Shown: positions 18,760-32,415, numbered from the stretch's first letter. The stretch: 64,000 nt of DNA from Hydractinia symbiolongicarpus (GCF_029227915.1 NC_079885.1:14829001-14893000), one strand, 5' to 3'. Translations and numbers: made by a program. Notes: generated by a model from the sequence alone, not told the origin.

Positions 18760-18878
18760 GTCTACGACCATACCACAATGAACACACCTGTTCTCGTCCG
18801 ATCACGGAAGTTAAGCATCGTCGGGCCGGGATAGTACTTGGATGGGGGACCGCCTGGGAACTCCTGGTGTCGTAGGCT
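18760..18878 (+). rRNA. 5S rRNA: 5S rRNA gene
   Basis: Class alpha without A45G: G18A, T101A, C106T. Followed by GCCTTTTTC (T5). Confidence 0.95.
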
Positions 18879-19328
18879 ATTGCCTTTTTCACGTTACATT
18901 ATTTATCATTACGACTGTGACGTATCTTTTTTACGCAATAGCCGCTGAGTAAATCAAGAAAGAGACATGATTACAAGTTGCTTTCCCTTCAAAACGGCTA
19001 CAATGGTGCTGCAATAAATGCGCCACGTCGCAAATGAATGGATTACGAGCGTCAGACAAAGAAAATGGCGATGTACTTACTTTGCTAACTAACTTTGTCA
19101 TATGAAAATTAAGTCTGAAAGTACCCTAGATTGCCTTCGTTGGAACTTTTTACCGGAAATCTTAAAGCGCATTATTGTCGTAAAGAATCGATAGCGCTTA
19201 AAGGGAGCTTTCAAATGCACATAAACACGAACTATTTCCGATCACCCAGTCAAGAATTATGATCTTTAAAGTTCGAACCATTTTCGATGTAATGTGCTAA
19301 TAAATCGTAGATATCTGCCCGTTTGTTT

Positions 19329-19447
19329 GTCTACGACCATACCACGATGAACACACCTGTTCTCGTCCGATCACGGAAGTTAAGCATCGTCGGGCCGGGA
19401 TAGTACTTGGATGGGGGACCGCCTGGGATCTCCCGGTGTCGTTGGCT
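19329..19447 (+). rRNA. 5S rRNA: 5S rRNA gene
   Basis: Class gamma (TATTTC). A115T only. Confidence 0.95.
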
Positions 19448-19897
19448 ATTGACTATTTCACGTTACATTATTTATCATTACGACTGTGACGTATCTTTTT
19501 TACGCAATAGCCGCTGAGTAAATCAAGTAAGGGACGTGATTAGAAGTTGCTTTCCTTTCAAAACGGCTACAATCTTGCTGCAATAAATGCGCCACGTCGC
19601 AAATAAATGGATTACGAGCGTCAGATAAAGAAGGTGGCGATGTAGTTACTTTGCTAATTAACTTTGTCATATGAAAATTAAGTCTGAAAGTACCCTAGAT
19701 TTCCTACGTTGGAACTTTTTACCGGAAATCTTAAAGCGCATGGTTGTCGTAAAGAATCGATAGCGCTTAAAAAGAGCTTTCAAATGCACATAAACACGAC
19801 CTATTTCGAATGATCGAGTCAAGAAATATGACCTTTAAAGTTTGAACCATTTTCGATGTAATGTGCTAATAAATCGTAGATATCTGCCCGTTTGTTT

Positions 19898-20016
19898 GTC
19901 TACGACCATACCACGATTAACACACCTGTTCTCGTCGGATCACGGAAGTAAAGCATCGTCGGGCCGGGATAGTACTTGGATGGGGGACCGCCTGGGATCT
20001 CCCGGTGTCGTAGGCT
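19898..20016 (+). rRNA. 5S rRNA: 5S rRNA gene, doubtful
   Basis: Class gamma. G21T (breaks helix II G21-C57), C40G, and T53A in box A. Likely poorly expressed or defective. Confidence 0.9.
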
Positions 20017-20466
20017 ATTGACTATTTCACGTTACATTTTTTATCATTACAACTGTGACGTATCTTTTTTACGCAATAGCCGCTGAGTAAATCAAGTAAG
20101 GGACGTGATTAGAAGTTGCTTTCCCTTCAAAACGGCTACTGTCTTGCTGCAATAAATGCGCCACGTCGCAAATAAATGGATTACGAGCGTCAGACAAAGA
20201 AAATGGCGATGTAGTTACTTTGCTAACTAACTTTGTCATATGAAAATTAAGTCTGAAAGTACCCTAGATTGCCTTCGTTGGAACTTTTTACCGGAAATCT
20301 TAAAGCGCATTATTGTCGTAAAGAATCGATAGCGCTTAAAAGGAGCTTTCAAATGCACATAAACACGAACTATTTCCGATCACCCAGTCAAGAAATATGA
20401 CCTTTAAAGTTCGAACCATTTTCGATGTAATGTGCTAATAAATCGTAGATATCTACCCGTATGTTT

Positions 20467-20585
20467 GTGTACGACCATACCACGATGAACACACCTGTTC
20501 TCGTCCGATCACGGAAGTTAAGCATCGTCGGGCCGGGATAGTACTTGGATGGGGGACCGCCTGGGATCTCCCGGTGTCGTAGGCT
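20467..20585 (+). rRNA. 5S rRNA: 5S rRNA gene
   Basis: Class gamma. C3G, which replaces the C3-G116 pair by G-G. Confidence 0.93.
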
Positions 20586-21035
20586 ATTGACTATTTCACG
20601 TTACATTATTTATCATTACAACTGTGACGTATCTTTTTTACGCAATAGCCGCTGAGTAAATCAAGTAAGGGACGTGATTAGAAGTTGCTTTCCCTTCAAA
20701 ACGGCTACAGTCTTGCTGCAATAAATGCGCCACGTCGCAAATAAATGGATTACGAGCGTCAGACAAAGAAAATGGCGATGTAGTTACTTTGCTAATTAAC
20801 TTTGTCATATGAAAATTAAGTCTGCAAGTACCCTAGATTGCCTTCGTTGGAACTTTTTACCGGAAATGATAAAGCGCATTATTGTTGTAAAGAATCGATA
20901 GCGCTTGAAAAGAGCTGTCAAATGCACATAAACACGACCTATTTCGAATGATCCAGTCAAGAAATATGACCTTTAATGTTTGAACCATTTTCGATGTAAT
21001 GTGCTAATAAATCGTAGATATCTGCCCGTTTGTTT

Positions 21036-21154
21036 GTCTACGACCATACCACGATGAACACACCTGTTCTCGTCCGATCACGGAAGTTAAGCATCGTCGG
21101 GCCGGGATAGTACTTGGATGGGGGACCGCCTGGGATCTCCCGGTGTCGTTGGCT
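21036..21154 (+). rRNA. 5S rRNA: 5S rRNA gene
   Basis: Class gamma. A115T only. Confidence 0.95.
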
Positions 21155-21604
21155 ATTGACTATTTCACGTTACATTATTTATCATTACGACTGTGACGTA
21201 TCTTTTTTACGCAATAGCCGCTGAGTAAATCAAGTAAGGGACGTGATTAGAAGTTGCTTTCCCTTCAAAACGGCTACAATCTTGCTGCAATAAATGCGCC
21301 ACGTCGCAAATGAATGGATTAAGAGCGTCAGACAAAGAAAATGGCGATGTAGTTACTTTGCTAATTAACTTTGTCATATGAAAATTAAGTCTGCAAGTAC
21401 CCTAGATTGCCTTCGCTGGAACTTTTTACCGGAAATCATAAAGCGCATTATTGTTGTAAAGAATCGATAGCGCTTGAAAAGAGCTGTCAAATGCACATAA
21501 ACACGACCTATTTCGAATGATCCAGTCAAGAAATATGACCTTTAAAGTTTGAACCATTTTCGATGTAATGTGGTAATAAATCGTAGATATCTGCCCGTTT
21601 GTTT

Positions 21605-21723
21605 GTCTACGACCATACCACGATGAACACACCTGTTCTCGTCCGATCACGGAAGTTAAGCATCGTCGGGCCGGGATAGTACTTGGATGGGGGACCGCCT
21701 GGGATCTCCCGGTGTCGTTGGCT
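21605..21723 (+). rRNA. 5S rRNA: 5S rRNA gene
   Basis: Class gamma. A115T only; duplicate of the copy at 19329. Confidence 0.95.
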
Positions 21724-22173
21724 ATTGACTATTTCACGTTACATTATTTATCATTACGACTGTGACGTATCTTTTTTACGCAATAGCCGCTGAGTAAATC
21801 AAGTAAGGGACGTGATTAGAAGTTGCTTTCCCTTCAAAACGGCTACAATCTTGCTGCAATAAATGCGCCACGTCGCAAATAAATGGATTACGAGCGTCAG
21901 ATAAAGAAAGTGGCGATGTAGTTACTTTGCTAATTAACTTTGTCATATGAAAATTAAGTCTGAAAGTACCCTAGATTTCCTTCGTTGGAACTTTTTACCG
22001 GAAATCTTAAAGCGCATGGTTGTCGTAAAGAATCGATAGCGCTTAAAAAGAGCTTTCAAATGCACATAAACACGACCTATTTCGAATGATCGAGTCAAGA
22101 AATATGACCTTTAAAGTTTGAACCATTTTCGATGTAATGTGCTAATAAATCGTAGATATCTGCCCGTTTGTTT

Positions 22174-22292
22174 GTCTACGACCATACCACGATTAACACA
22201 CCTGTTCTCGTCGGATCACGGAAGTAAAGCATCGTCGGGCCGGGATAGTACTTGGATGGGGGACCGCCTGGGATCTCCCGGTGTCGTAGGCT
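22174..22292 (+). rRNA. 5S rRNA: 5S rRNA gene, doubtful
   Basis: Class gamma. G21T, C40G, T53A; duplicate of the copy at 19898. Confidence 0.9.
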
Positions 22293-22742
22293 ATTGACTA
22301 TTTCACGTTACATTTTTTATCATTACAACTGTGACGTATCTTTTTTACGCAATAGCCGCTGAGTAAATCAAGTAAGGGACGTGATTAGAAGTTGCTTTCC
22401 CTTCAAAACGGCTACTGTCTTGCTGCAATAAATGCGCCACGTCGCAAATAAATGGATTACGAGCGTCAGACAAAGAAAATGGCGATGTAGTTACTTTGCT
22501 AACTAACTTTGTCATATGAAAATTACGTCTGAAAGTACCCTAGATTGCCTTCGTTGGAACTTTTTACCGGAAATCTTAAAGCGCATTATTGTCGTAAAGA
22601 ATCGATAGCGCTTAAAAGGAGCTTTCAAATGCACATAAACACGAACTATTTCCGATCACCCAGTCAAGAAATATGACCTTTAAAGTTCGAACCATTTTCG
22701 ATGTAATGTGCTAATAAATCGTAGATATCTAACCGTATGTTT

Positions 22743-22861
22743 GTCTACGACCATACCACGATGAACACACCTGTTCTCGTCCGATCACGGAAGTTAAGCA
22801 TCGTGGGGCCGGGATAGTACTTGGATGGGGGACCGCCTGGGATCTCCCGGTGTCGTAGGCT
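22743..22861 (+). rRNA. 5S rRNA: 5S rRNA gene
   Basis: Class gamma. C63G only. Confidence 0.95.
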
Positions 22862-23311
22862 ATTGACTATTTCACGTTACATTATTTATCATTACAACTG
22901 TGACGTATCTTTTTTACGCAATAGCCGCTGAGTAAATCAAGTAAGGGACGTGATTAGAAGTTGCTTTCCCTTCAAAACGGCTACAGTCTTGCTGCAATAA
23001 ATGCGCCACGTCGCAAATAAATGGATTACGAGCGTCAGACAAAGAAAATGGCGATGTAGTTACTTTGCTAATTAACTTTGTCATATGAAAATTAAGTCTG
23101 AAAGTACCCTAGATTTCCTTCGTTGGAACTTTTTACCGGAAATCTTAAAGCGCATGGTTGTCGTAAAGAATCGATAGCGCGTAAAAAGAGCTTTCAAATG
23201 CACATAAACACGACCTATTTCGGATGATCCAGTCAAGAAATATGACCTTTAAAGTTTGAACCATTTTCGATGTAATGTGCTAATAAATCGTAGATATCTG
23301 CCCGTTTGTTT

Positions 23312-23430
23312 GTCTACGACCATACCACGATGAACACACCTGTTCTCGTCCGATCGCGGAAGTTAAGCATCGTCGGGCCGGGATAGGACTTGGATGGGGG
23401 ACCGCCTGGGAACTCCTGGTGTCGTAGGCT
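23312..23430 (+). rRNA. 5S rRNA: 5S rRNA gene
   Basis: Class alpha, T5. First copy with A45G; also T76G, T101A, C106T. Confidence 0.96.
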
Positions 23431-23880
23431 ATTGACTTTTTCACGTTACATTATTTATCATTACGACTGTGATGTATCTTTTTTACGCAATAGCCGCTGA
23501 GTAAATCAAGAAAGAGACATGATTAGAAGTTGCTTTTCCTTCAAAACGGCTACAATCGTGCTGAAATAAATGCGCCACGTCGCAAATGAATGGATTACGA
23601 GCGTCAGACAAAGAAAATGGCGATGTACTCACTTTGCTAACTAACTTTGTCATATGAAAATTAAGTCTGAAAGTACCCTAGATTGCCTTCGTTGGAACTT
23701 TTTACCAGAAATCTTAAAGCGCATGGTTGTCGTAAAGAATCGATAGCGCGTAAAAAGAGCTTTCAAATGCACATAAACACGACCTATTTCGGATGATCCA
23801 GTCAAGAAATATGACCTTTAAAGTTTGAACCATTTTCGATGTAATGTGCTAATAAATCGTAGATATCTGCCCGTTTGTTT

Positions 23881-23999
23881 GTACACGACCATACCACGAT
23901 GAACACACCTGTTCTCGTCCGATCGCGGAAGTTAAGCATCGTCGGGCCGGGATAGGACTTGGATGGGGGACCGCCTGGGAACTCCTGGTGTCGTAGGCT
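23881..23999 (+). rRNA. 5S rRNA: 5S rRNA gene
   Basis: Class alpha, T5. C3A and T4C both disrupt helix I; also A45G, T76G, T101A, C106T. Confidence 0.93.
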
Positions 24000-24449
24000 A
24001 TTGACTTTTTCACGTTACATTATTTATCATTACGACTGTGACGTATCTTTTTTACGCAATAGCCGCTTAGTAAATCAAGAAAGAGACATGATTAGAAGTT
24101 GCTTTTCCTTCAAAACGGCTACAATCGTGCTGAAATAAATGCGCCACGTCGCAAATGAATGGATTACGAGCGTCAGACAAAGAAAATGGCGATGTACTTA
24201 CTTTGCTAACTAACTTTGTGATATGAAAATTAAGTCTGAAAGTACCCTAGATTGCCTTCGTTGGAACTTTTTACCGGAAATCTTAAAGCGCATTATTGTC
24301 GTAAAGAATCGATAGCGCTTAAAAGGAGCTTTCAAATGCACATAAACACGAACTATTTCCGATCACCCAGTCAAGAATTATGATCTTTAAAGTTCGAACC
24401 ATTTTCGATGTAATGTGCTAATAAATCGTAGATATCTACCCGTATGTTT

Positions 24450-24568
24450 GTCTACGAACATACCACGATGAACACACCTGTTCTCGTCCGATCACGGAAG
24501 TTAAGCATCGTGGGGCCGGGATAGAACTTGGATGGGGGACCGCCTGGGATCTCCCGGTGTCGTAGGCT
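24450..24568 (+). rRNA. 5S rRNA: 5S rRNA gene
   Basis: Class beta, T4. C9A, C63G, T76A. Repeated exactly at 25588. Confidence 0.94.
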
Positions 24569-25018
24569 ATTGACGTTTTCACGTTACATTATTTATCATC
24601 ACGACTGTGACGTATCTTTTTTACGCAATAGCCGCCGAGTAAATCAAGTAAGGGACATGATTAGAAGTTTCTTTCCCTTAAAAAGGGCTACAATCTTGCT
24701 GCAATAAATGCGCCACGTCGCAAATGAATGGATTAAGAGCGTCAGACAAAGAAAATGGCGATGTAGTTACTTTGCTAATTAACTTTGTCATATGAAAATT
24801 CAGTCTGCAAGTACCCTAGATTGCCTTCGTTGGAACTTTTTACCGGAAATCATAAAGCGCATTATTGTTGTAAAGAATCGATAGCGCTTAAAAAGAGCTT
24901 TCAAATGCACATAAACACGACCTATTTCGAATGATCGAGTCAAGAAATATGACCTTTAAAGTTTGAACCATTTTCGATGTAATGTGCTAATAAATCGTAG
25001 ATATCTAACCGTATGTTT

Positions 25019-25137
25019 GTCTACGACCATACCACGATGAACACACCTGTTCTCGTCCGATCACGGAAGTTAAGCATCGTGGGGCCGGGATAGTACTTGG
25101 ATGGGGGACCGCCTGGGATCTCCCGGTGTCGTAGGCT
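25019..25137 (+). rRNA. 5S rRNA: 5S rRNA gene
   Basis: Class gamma. C63G only. Confidence 0.95.
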
Positions 25138-25587
25138 ATTGACTATTTCACGTTACATTATTTATCATTACAACTGTGACGTATCTTTTTTACGCAATAG
25201 CCGCTGAGTAAATCAAGTAAGGGACGTGATTAGAAGTTGCTTTCCCTTCAAAACGGCTACAATCGTGCTGAAATAAATGCGCCACGTCGCAAATGAATGG
25301 ATTACGAGCGTCAGACAAAGAAAATGGCGATGTACTTACTTTGCTAACTAACTTTGTGATATGAAAATTAAGTCTGAAAGTACCCTAGATTGCCTTCGTT
25401 GGAACTTTTTACCGGAAATCTTAAAGCGCATTATTGTCGTAAAGAATCGATAGCGCTTAAAAGGAGCTTTCAAATGCACATAAACACGAACTATTTCCGA
25501 TCACCCAGTCAAGAATTATGATCTTTAAAGTTCGAACCATTTTCGATGTAATGTGCTAATAAATCGTAGATATCTACCCGTATCTTT

Positions 25588-25706
25588 GTCTACGAACATA
25601 CCACGATGAACACACCTGTTCTCGTCCGATCACGGAAGTTAAGCATCGTGGGGCCGGGATAGAACTTGGATGGGGGACCGCCTGGGATCTCCCGGTGTCG
25701 TAGGCT
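25588..25706 (+). rRNA. 5S rRNA: 5S rRNA gene
   Basis: Class beta, T4. C9A, C63G, T76A, copy of 24450 at a 1138-bp offset. Confidence 0.94.
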
Positions 25707-26156
25707 ATTGACGTTTTCACGTTACATTATTTATCATCACGACTGTGACGTATCTTTTTTACGCAATAGCCGCCGAGTAAATCAAGTAAGGGACATGATT
25801 AGAAGTTTCTTTCCCTTAAAAAGGGCTACAATCTTGCTGCAATAAATGCGCCACGTCGCAAATGAATGGATTAAGAGCGTCAGACAAAGAAAATGGCGAT
25901 GTAGTTACTTTGCTAATTAACTTTGTCATATGAAAATTAAGTCTGCAAGTACCCTAGATTGCCTTCGTTGGAACTTTTTACCGGAAATCATAAAGCGCAT
26001 TATTGTTGTAAAGAATCGATAGCGCTTAAAAAGAGCTTTCAAATGCACATAAACACGACCTATTTCGAATGATCGAGTCAAGAAATATGACCTTTAAAGT
26101 TTGAACCATTTTCGATGTAATGTGCTAATAAATCGTAGATATCTGCCCGTTTGTTT

Positions 26157-26275
26157 GTCTACGACCATACCACGATGAACACACCTTTTCTCGTCCGATC
26201 ACGGAAGTTAAGCATCGTCGGGCCGGGATAGTACTTGGATGGGGGACCACCTGGGATCTCCCGGTGTCGTAGGCT
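26157..26275 (+). rRNA. 5S rRNA: 5S rRNA gene
   Basis: Class gamma (CATTTC). G31T (breaks G31-C46) and G93A. Confidence 0.93.
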
Positions 26276-26725
26276 ATTGACCATTTCACGTTACATTATT
26301 TATCATTACAACTGTGACGTATCTTTTTTACGCAATAGCCGCTGAGTAAATCAAGTAAGGGACGTGATTAGAAGTTGCTTTCCCTTCAAAACGGCTACAA
26401 TCTTGCTGCAATAAATGCGCCACGTCGCAAATAAATGGATTACGAGCGTCAGACAAAGAAAATGGCGATGTAGTTACTTTGCTAATTAACTTTGTCACAT
26501 GAAAATTAAGTCTGAAAGTACCCTAGATTTCCTTCGTTGGAACTTTTTACCGGAAATCTTAAAGCGCATGGTTGTCGTAAAGAATCGATAGCGCGTAAAA
26601 AGAGCTTTCAAATGCACATAAACACGACCTATTTCGGATGATCCAGTCAAGAAATATGACCTTTAAAGTTTGAACCATTTTCGATGTAATGTGCTAATAA
26701 ATCGTAGATATCTGCCCGTTTGTTT

Positions 26726-26844
26726 GTCTACGACCATACCACGATGAACACACCTGTTCTCGTCCGATCGCGGAAGTTAAGCATCGTCGGGCCGGGATAG
26801 GACTTGGATGGGGGACCGCCTGGGAACTCCTGGTGTCGTAGGCT
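26726..26844 (+). rRNA. 5S rRNA: 5S rRNA gene
   Basis: Class alpha, T5. A45G, T76G, T101A, C106T. Confidence 0.96.
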
Positions 26845-27294
26845 ATTGACTTTTTCACGTTACATTATTTATCATTACGACTGTGACGTATCTTTTTTAC
26901 GCAATAGCCGCTGAGTAAATCAAGAAAGAGACATGATTAGAAGTTGCTTTTCCTTCAAAACGGCTACAATCGTGCTGAAATAAATGCGCCACGTCGCAAA
27001 TGAATGGATTACGAGCGTCAGACAAAGAAAATGGCGATGTAGTTACTTTGCTAATTAACTTTGTCATATGAAAATTAAGTCTGCAAGTACCCTAGATTGC
27101 CTTCGTTGGAACTTTTTACCGGAAATCATAAAGCGCATTATTGTTGTAAAGAATCGATAGCGCTTAAAAAGAGCTTTCAAATGCACATAAACACGACCTA
27201 TTTCGAATGATCGAGTCAAGAAATATGACCTTTAAAGTTTGAACCATTTTCGATGTAATGTGCTAATAAATCGTAGATATCTGCCCGTTTGTTT

Positions 27295-27413
27295 GTCTAC
27301 GACCATACCACGATGAACACACCTTTTCTCGTCCGATCACGGAAGTTAAGCATCGTCGGGCCGGGATAGTACTTGGATGGGGGACCGCCTGGGATCTCCC
27401 GGTGTCGTAGGCT
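27295..27413 (+). rRNA. 5S rRNA: 5S rRNA gene
   Basis: Class gamma (CATTTC). G31T only. Confidence 0.94.
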
Positions 27414-27863
27414 ATTGACCATTTCACGTTACATTATTTATCATTACAACTGTGACGTATCTTTTTTACGCAATAGCCGCTGAGTAAATCAAGTAAGGGA
27501 CGTGATTAGAAGTTGCTTTCCCTTCAAAACGGCTACAATCTTGCTGCAATAAATGCGCCACGTCGCAAATAAATGGATTACGAGCGTCAGACAAAGAAAA
27601 TGGCGATGTAGTTACTTTGCTAATTAACTTTGTCATATGAAAATTAAGTCTGAAAGTACCCTAGATTTCCTTCGTTGGAACTTTTTACCGGAAATCTTAA
27701 AGCGCATGGTTGTCGTAAAGAATCGATAGCGCGTAAAAAGAGCTTTCAAATGCACATAAACACGACCTATTTCGGATGATCCAGTCAAGAAATATGACCT
27801 TTAAAGTTTGAACCATTTTCGATGTAATGTGCTAATAAATCGTAGATATCTGCCCGTTTGTTT

Positions 27864-27982
27864 GTCTACGACCATACCACGATGAACACACCTGTTCTCG
27901 TCCGATCGCGGAAGTTAAGCATCGTCGGGCCGGGATAGGACTTGGATGGGGGACCGCCTGGGAACTCCTGGTGTCGTAGGCT
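27864..27982 (+). rRNA. 5S rRNA: 5S rRNA gene
   Basis: Class alpha, T5. A45G, T76G, T101A, C106T. Confidence 0.96.
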
Positions 27983-28432
27983 ATTGACTTTTTCACGTTA
28001 CATTATTTATCATTACGACTGTGACGTATCTTTTTTACGCAATAGCCGCTGAGTAAATCAAGAAAGAGACATGATTAGAAGTTGCTTTTCCTTCAAAACG
28101 GCTACAATCGTGCTGAAATAAATGCGCCACGTCGCAAATGAATGGATTACGAGCGTCAGACAAAGAAAATGGCGATGTACTTACTTTGCTAACTAACTTT
28201 GTCATATGAAAATTAAGTCTGAAAGTACCCTAGATTGCCTTCGTTGGAACTTTTTACCGGAAATCTTAAAGCGCATTATTGTCGTAAAGAATCGATAGCG
28301 CTTAAAAGGAGCTTTCAAATGCACATAAACACGAACTATTTCCGATCACCCAGTCAAGAATTATGATCTTTAAAGTTCGAACCATTTTCGATGTAATGTG
28401 CTAATAAATCGTAGATATCTACCCGTATGTTT

Positions 28433-28551
28433 GTCTACGACCATACCACGATGAACACACCTGTTCTCGTCCGATCACGGTAGTTAAGCATCGTCGGGCC
28501 GGGATAGAACTTGGATGGGGGACCGCCTGGGATCTCCCGGTGTCGTAGGCT
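28433..28551 (+). rRNA. 5S rRNA: 5S rRNA gene
   Basis: Class beta, T4. A49T and T76A. Confidence 0.95.
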
Positions 28552-29001
28552 ATTGACGTTTTCACGTTACATTATTTATCATCACGACTGTGACGTATCT
28601 TTTTTACGCAATAGCCGCCGAGTAAATCAAGTAAGGGACATGATTAGAAGTTTCTTTCCCTTAAAAAGGGCTACAATCTTGCTGCAATAAATGCGCCACG
28701 TCGCAAATGAATGGATTAAGAGCGTCAGACAAAGAAAATGGCGATGTAGTTACTTTGCTAATTAACTTTGTCATATGAAAATTAAGTCTGCAAGTACCCT
28801 AGATTGCCTTCGTTGGAACTTTTTACCGGAAATCATAAAGCGCATTATTGTTGTAAAGAATCGATAGCGCTTAAAAAGAGCTTTCAAATGCACATAAACA
28901 CGACCTATTTCGAATGATCGAGTCAAGAAATATGACCTTTAAAGTTTAAACCATTTTCGATGTAATGTGCTAATAAATCGTAGATATCTGCCCGTTTGTT
29001 T

Positions 29002-29120
29002 GTCTACGACCATACCACGATGAACACACCTTTTCTCGTCCGATCACGGAAGTTAAGCATTGTCGGGCCGGGATAGTACTTGGATGGGGGACCGCCTGGG
29101 ATCTCCCGGTGTCGTAGGCT
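29002..29120 (+). rRNA. 5S rRNA: 5S rRNA gene
   Basis: Class gamma (GAACATTTC). G31T, C60T. Confidence 0.93.
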
Positions 29121-29570
29121 ATTGAACATTTCACGTTACATTATTTATCATTACAACTGTGACGTATCTTTTTTACGCAATAGCCGCTGAGTAAATCAAG
29201 TAAGGGACGTGATTAGAAGTTGCTTTCCCTTCAAAACGGCTACAATCTTGCTGCAATAAATGCGCCACGTCGCAAATAAATGGATTACGAGCGTCAGACA
29301 AAAAAAGTGGCGATGTAGTTACTTTGCTAATTAACTTTGTCATATGAAAATTAAGTCTGAAAGTACCCTAGATTTCCTTCGTTGGAACTTTTTACCGGAA
29401 ATCTTAAAGCGCATGGTTGTCGTAAGGAATCGATAGCGCTTAAAAAGAGCTTTCAAATGCACATAAACACGACCTATTCCGGATGATCCAGTCAAGAAAT
29501 ATGACCTTTAAAGTTTGAACCATTTTCGATGTAATGTGCTAATAAATCGTAGATATCTGCCCGTTTGTTT

Positions 29571-29689
29571 GTCTACGACCATACCACGATGAACACACCT
29601 TTTCTCGTCCGATCACGGAAGTTAAGCATCGTCGGGCCGGGATAGTACTTGGATGGGGGACCACCTGGGATCTCCCGGTGTCGTAGGCT
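29571..29689 (+). rRNA. 5S rRNA: 5S rRNA gene
   Basis: Class gamma. G31T, G93A, counterpart of 26157. Confidence 0.93.
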
Positions 29690-30139
29690 ATTGACCATTT
29701 CACGTTACATTATTTATCATTACAACTGTGACGTATCTTTTTTACGCAATAGCCGCTGAGTAAATCAAGTAAGGGACGTGATTAGAAGTTGCTTTCCCTT
29801 CAAAACGGCTACAATCTTGCTGCAATAAATGCGCCACGTCGCAAATAAATGGATTACGAGCGTCAGACAAAGAAAATGGCGATGTAGTTACTTTGCTAAT
29901 TAACTTTGTCACATGAAAATTAAGTCTGAAAGTACCCTAGATTTCCTTCGTTGGAACTTTTTACCGGAAATCTTAAAGCGCATGGTTGTCGTAAAGAATC
30001 GATAGCGCGTAAAAAGAGCTTTCAAATGCACATAAACACGACCTATTTCGGATGATCCAGTCAAGAAATATGACCTTTAAAGTTTGAACCATTTTCGATG
30101 TAATGTGCTAATAAATCGTAGATATCTGCCCGTTTGTTT

Positions 30140-30258
30140 GTCTACGACCATACCACGATGAACACACCTGTTCTCGTCCGATCGCGGAAGTTAAGCATCG
30201 TCGGGCCGGGATAGGACTTGGATGGGGGACCGCCTGGGAACTCCTGGTGTCGTAGGCT
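30140..30258 (+). rRNA. 5S rRNA: 5S rRNA gene
   Basis: Class alpha, T5. A45G, T76G, T101A, C106T. Confidence 0.96.
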
Positions 30259-30708
30259 ATTGACTTTTTCACGTTACATTATTTATCATTACGACTGTGA
30301 CGTATCTTTTTTACGCAATAGCCGCTGAGTAAATCAAGAAAGAGACATGATTAGAAGTTGCTTTTCCTTCAAAACGGCTACAATCGTGCTGAAATAAATG
30401 CGCCACGTCGCAAATGAATGGATTACGAGCGTCAGACAAAGAAAATGGCGATGTAGTTACTTTGCTAATTAACTTTGTCATATGAAAATTAAGTCTGCAA
30501 GTACCCTAGATTGCCTTCGTTGGAACTTTTTACCGGAAATCATAAAGCGCATTATTGTTGTAAAGAATCGATAGCGCTTAAAAAGAGCTTTCAAATGCAC
30601 ATAAACACGACCTATTTCGAATGATCGAGTCAAGAAATATGACCTTTAAAGTTTGAACCATTTTCGATGTAATGTGCTAATAAATCGTAGATATCTGCCC
30701 GTTTGTTT

Positions 30709-30827
30709 GTCTACGACCATACCACGATGAACACACCTTTTCTCGTCCGATCACGGAAGTTAAGCATCGTCGGGCCGGGATAGTACTTGGATGGGGGACC
30801 GCCTGGGATCTCCCGGTGTCGTAGGCT
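30709..30827 (+). rRNA. 5S rRNA: 5S rRNA gene
   Basis: Class gamma. G31T only. Confidence 0.94.
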
Positions 30828-31277
30828 ATTGACCATTTCACGTTACATTATTTATCATTACAACTGTGACGTATCTTTTTTACGCAATAGCCGCTGAGTA
30901 AATCAAGTAAGGGACGTGATTAGAAGTTGCTTTCCCTTCAAAACGGCTACAATCTTGCTGCAATAAATGCGCCACGTCGCAAATAAATGGATTACGAGCG
31001 TCAGACAAAGAAAATGGCGATGTAGTTACTTTGCTAATTAACTTTGTCATATGAAAATTAAGTCTGAAAGTACCCTAGATTTCCTTCGTTGGAACTTTTT
31101 ACCGGAAATCTTAAAGCGCATGGTTGTCGTAAAGAATCGATAGCGCGTAAAAAGAGCTTTCAAATGCACATAAACACGACCTATTTCGGATGATCCAGTC
31201 AAGAAATATGACCTTTAAAGTTTGAACCATTTTCGATGTAATGTGCTAATAAATCGTAGATATCTGCCCGTTTGTTT

Positions 31278-31396
31278 GTCTACGACCATACCACGATGAA
31301 CACACCTGTTCTCGTCCGATCGCGGAAGTTAAGCATCGTCGGGCCGGGATAGGACTTGGATGGGGGACCGCCTGGGAACTCCTGGTGTCGTAGGCT
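31278..31396 (+). rRNA. 5S rRNA: 5S rRNA gene
   Basis: Class alpha, T5. A45G, T76G, T101A, C106T; last copy with T76G. Confidence 0.96.
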
Positions 31397-31846
31397 ATTG
31401 ACTTTTTCACGTTACATTATTTATCATTACGACTGTGACGTATCTTTTTTACGCAATAGCCGCTGAGTAAATCAAGAAAGAGACATGATTAGAAGTTGCT
31501 TTTCCTTCAAAACGGCTACAATCGTGCTGAAATAAATGCGCCACGTCGCAAATGAATGGATTACGAGCGTCAGACAAAGAAAATGGCGATGTACTTACTT
31601 TGCTAACTAACTTTGTCATATGAAAATTAAGTCTGAAAGTACCCTAGATTGCCTTCGTTGGAACTTTTTACCGGAAATCTTAAAGCGCATTATTGTCGTA
31701 AAGAATCGATAGCGCTTAAAAGGAGCTTTCAAATGCACATAAACACGAACTATTTCCGATCACCCAGTCAAGAATTATGATCTTTAAAGTTCGAACCATT
31801 TTCGATGTAATGTGCTAATAAATCGTAGATATCTACCCGTATGTTT

Positions 31847-31965
31847 GTCTACGACCATACCACGATGAACACACCTGTTCTCGTCCGATCACGGTAGTTA
31901 AGCATCGTCGGGCCGGGATAGAACTTGGATGGGGGACCGCCTGGGATCTCCCGGTGTCGTAGGCT
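31847..31965 (+). rRNA. 5S rRNA: 5S rRNA gene
   Basis: Class beta, T4. A49T, T76A, counterpart of 28433. Confidence 0.95.
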
Positions 31966-32415
31966 ATTGACGTTTTCACGTTACATTATTTATCATCACG
32001 ACTGTGACGTATCTTTTTTACGCAATAGCCGCCGAGTAAATCAAGTAAGGGACATGATTAGAAGTTTCTTTCCCTTAAAAAGGGCTACAATCTTGCTGCA
32101 ATAAATGCGCCACGTCGCAAATGAATGGATTAAGAGCGTCAGACAAAGAAAATGGCGATGTAGTTACTTTGCTAATTAACTTTGTCATATGAAAATTAAG
32201 TCTGCAAGTACCCTAGATTGCCTTCGTTGGAACTTTTTACCGGAAATCATAAAGCGCATTATTGTTGTAAAGAATCGATAGCGCTTAAAAAGAGCTTTCA
32301 AATGCACATAAACACGACCTATTTCGAATGATCGAGTCAAGAAATATGACCTTTAAAGTTTAAACCATTTTCGATGTAATGTGCTAATAAATCGTAGATA
32401 TCTGCCCGTTTGTTT

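Larger units (their letters stand above)
19329..20825 (+). repeat. Block duplicated at 21605-23101
   Basis: About 1.5 kb covering three genes recurs 2276 bp (four units) downstream, sharing the unusual gene G21T+C40G+T53A. The third genes differ (C3G here, C63G there). Confidence 0.8.
26157..29570 (+). repeat. Six-unit higher-order repeat, copy 1
   Basis: 3414 bp (6 x 569). All six gene types recur in the same order in copy 2, with private spacer changes such as CGTAAGGAATCG (29421) and TTTGTCACATG (26491). Confidence 0.93.
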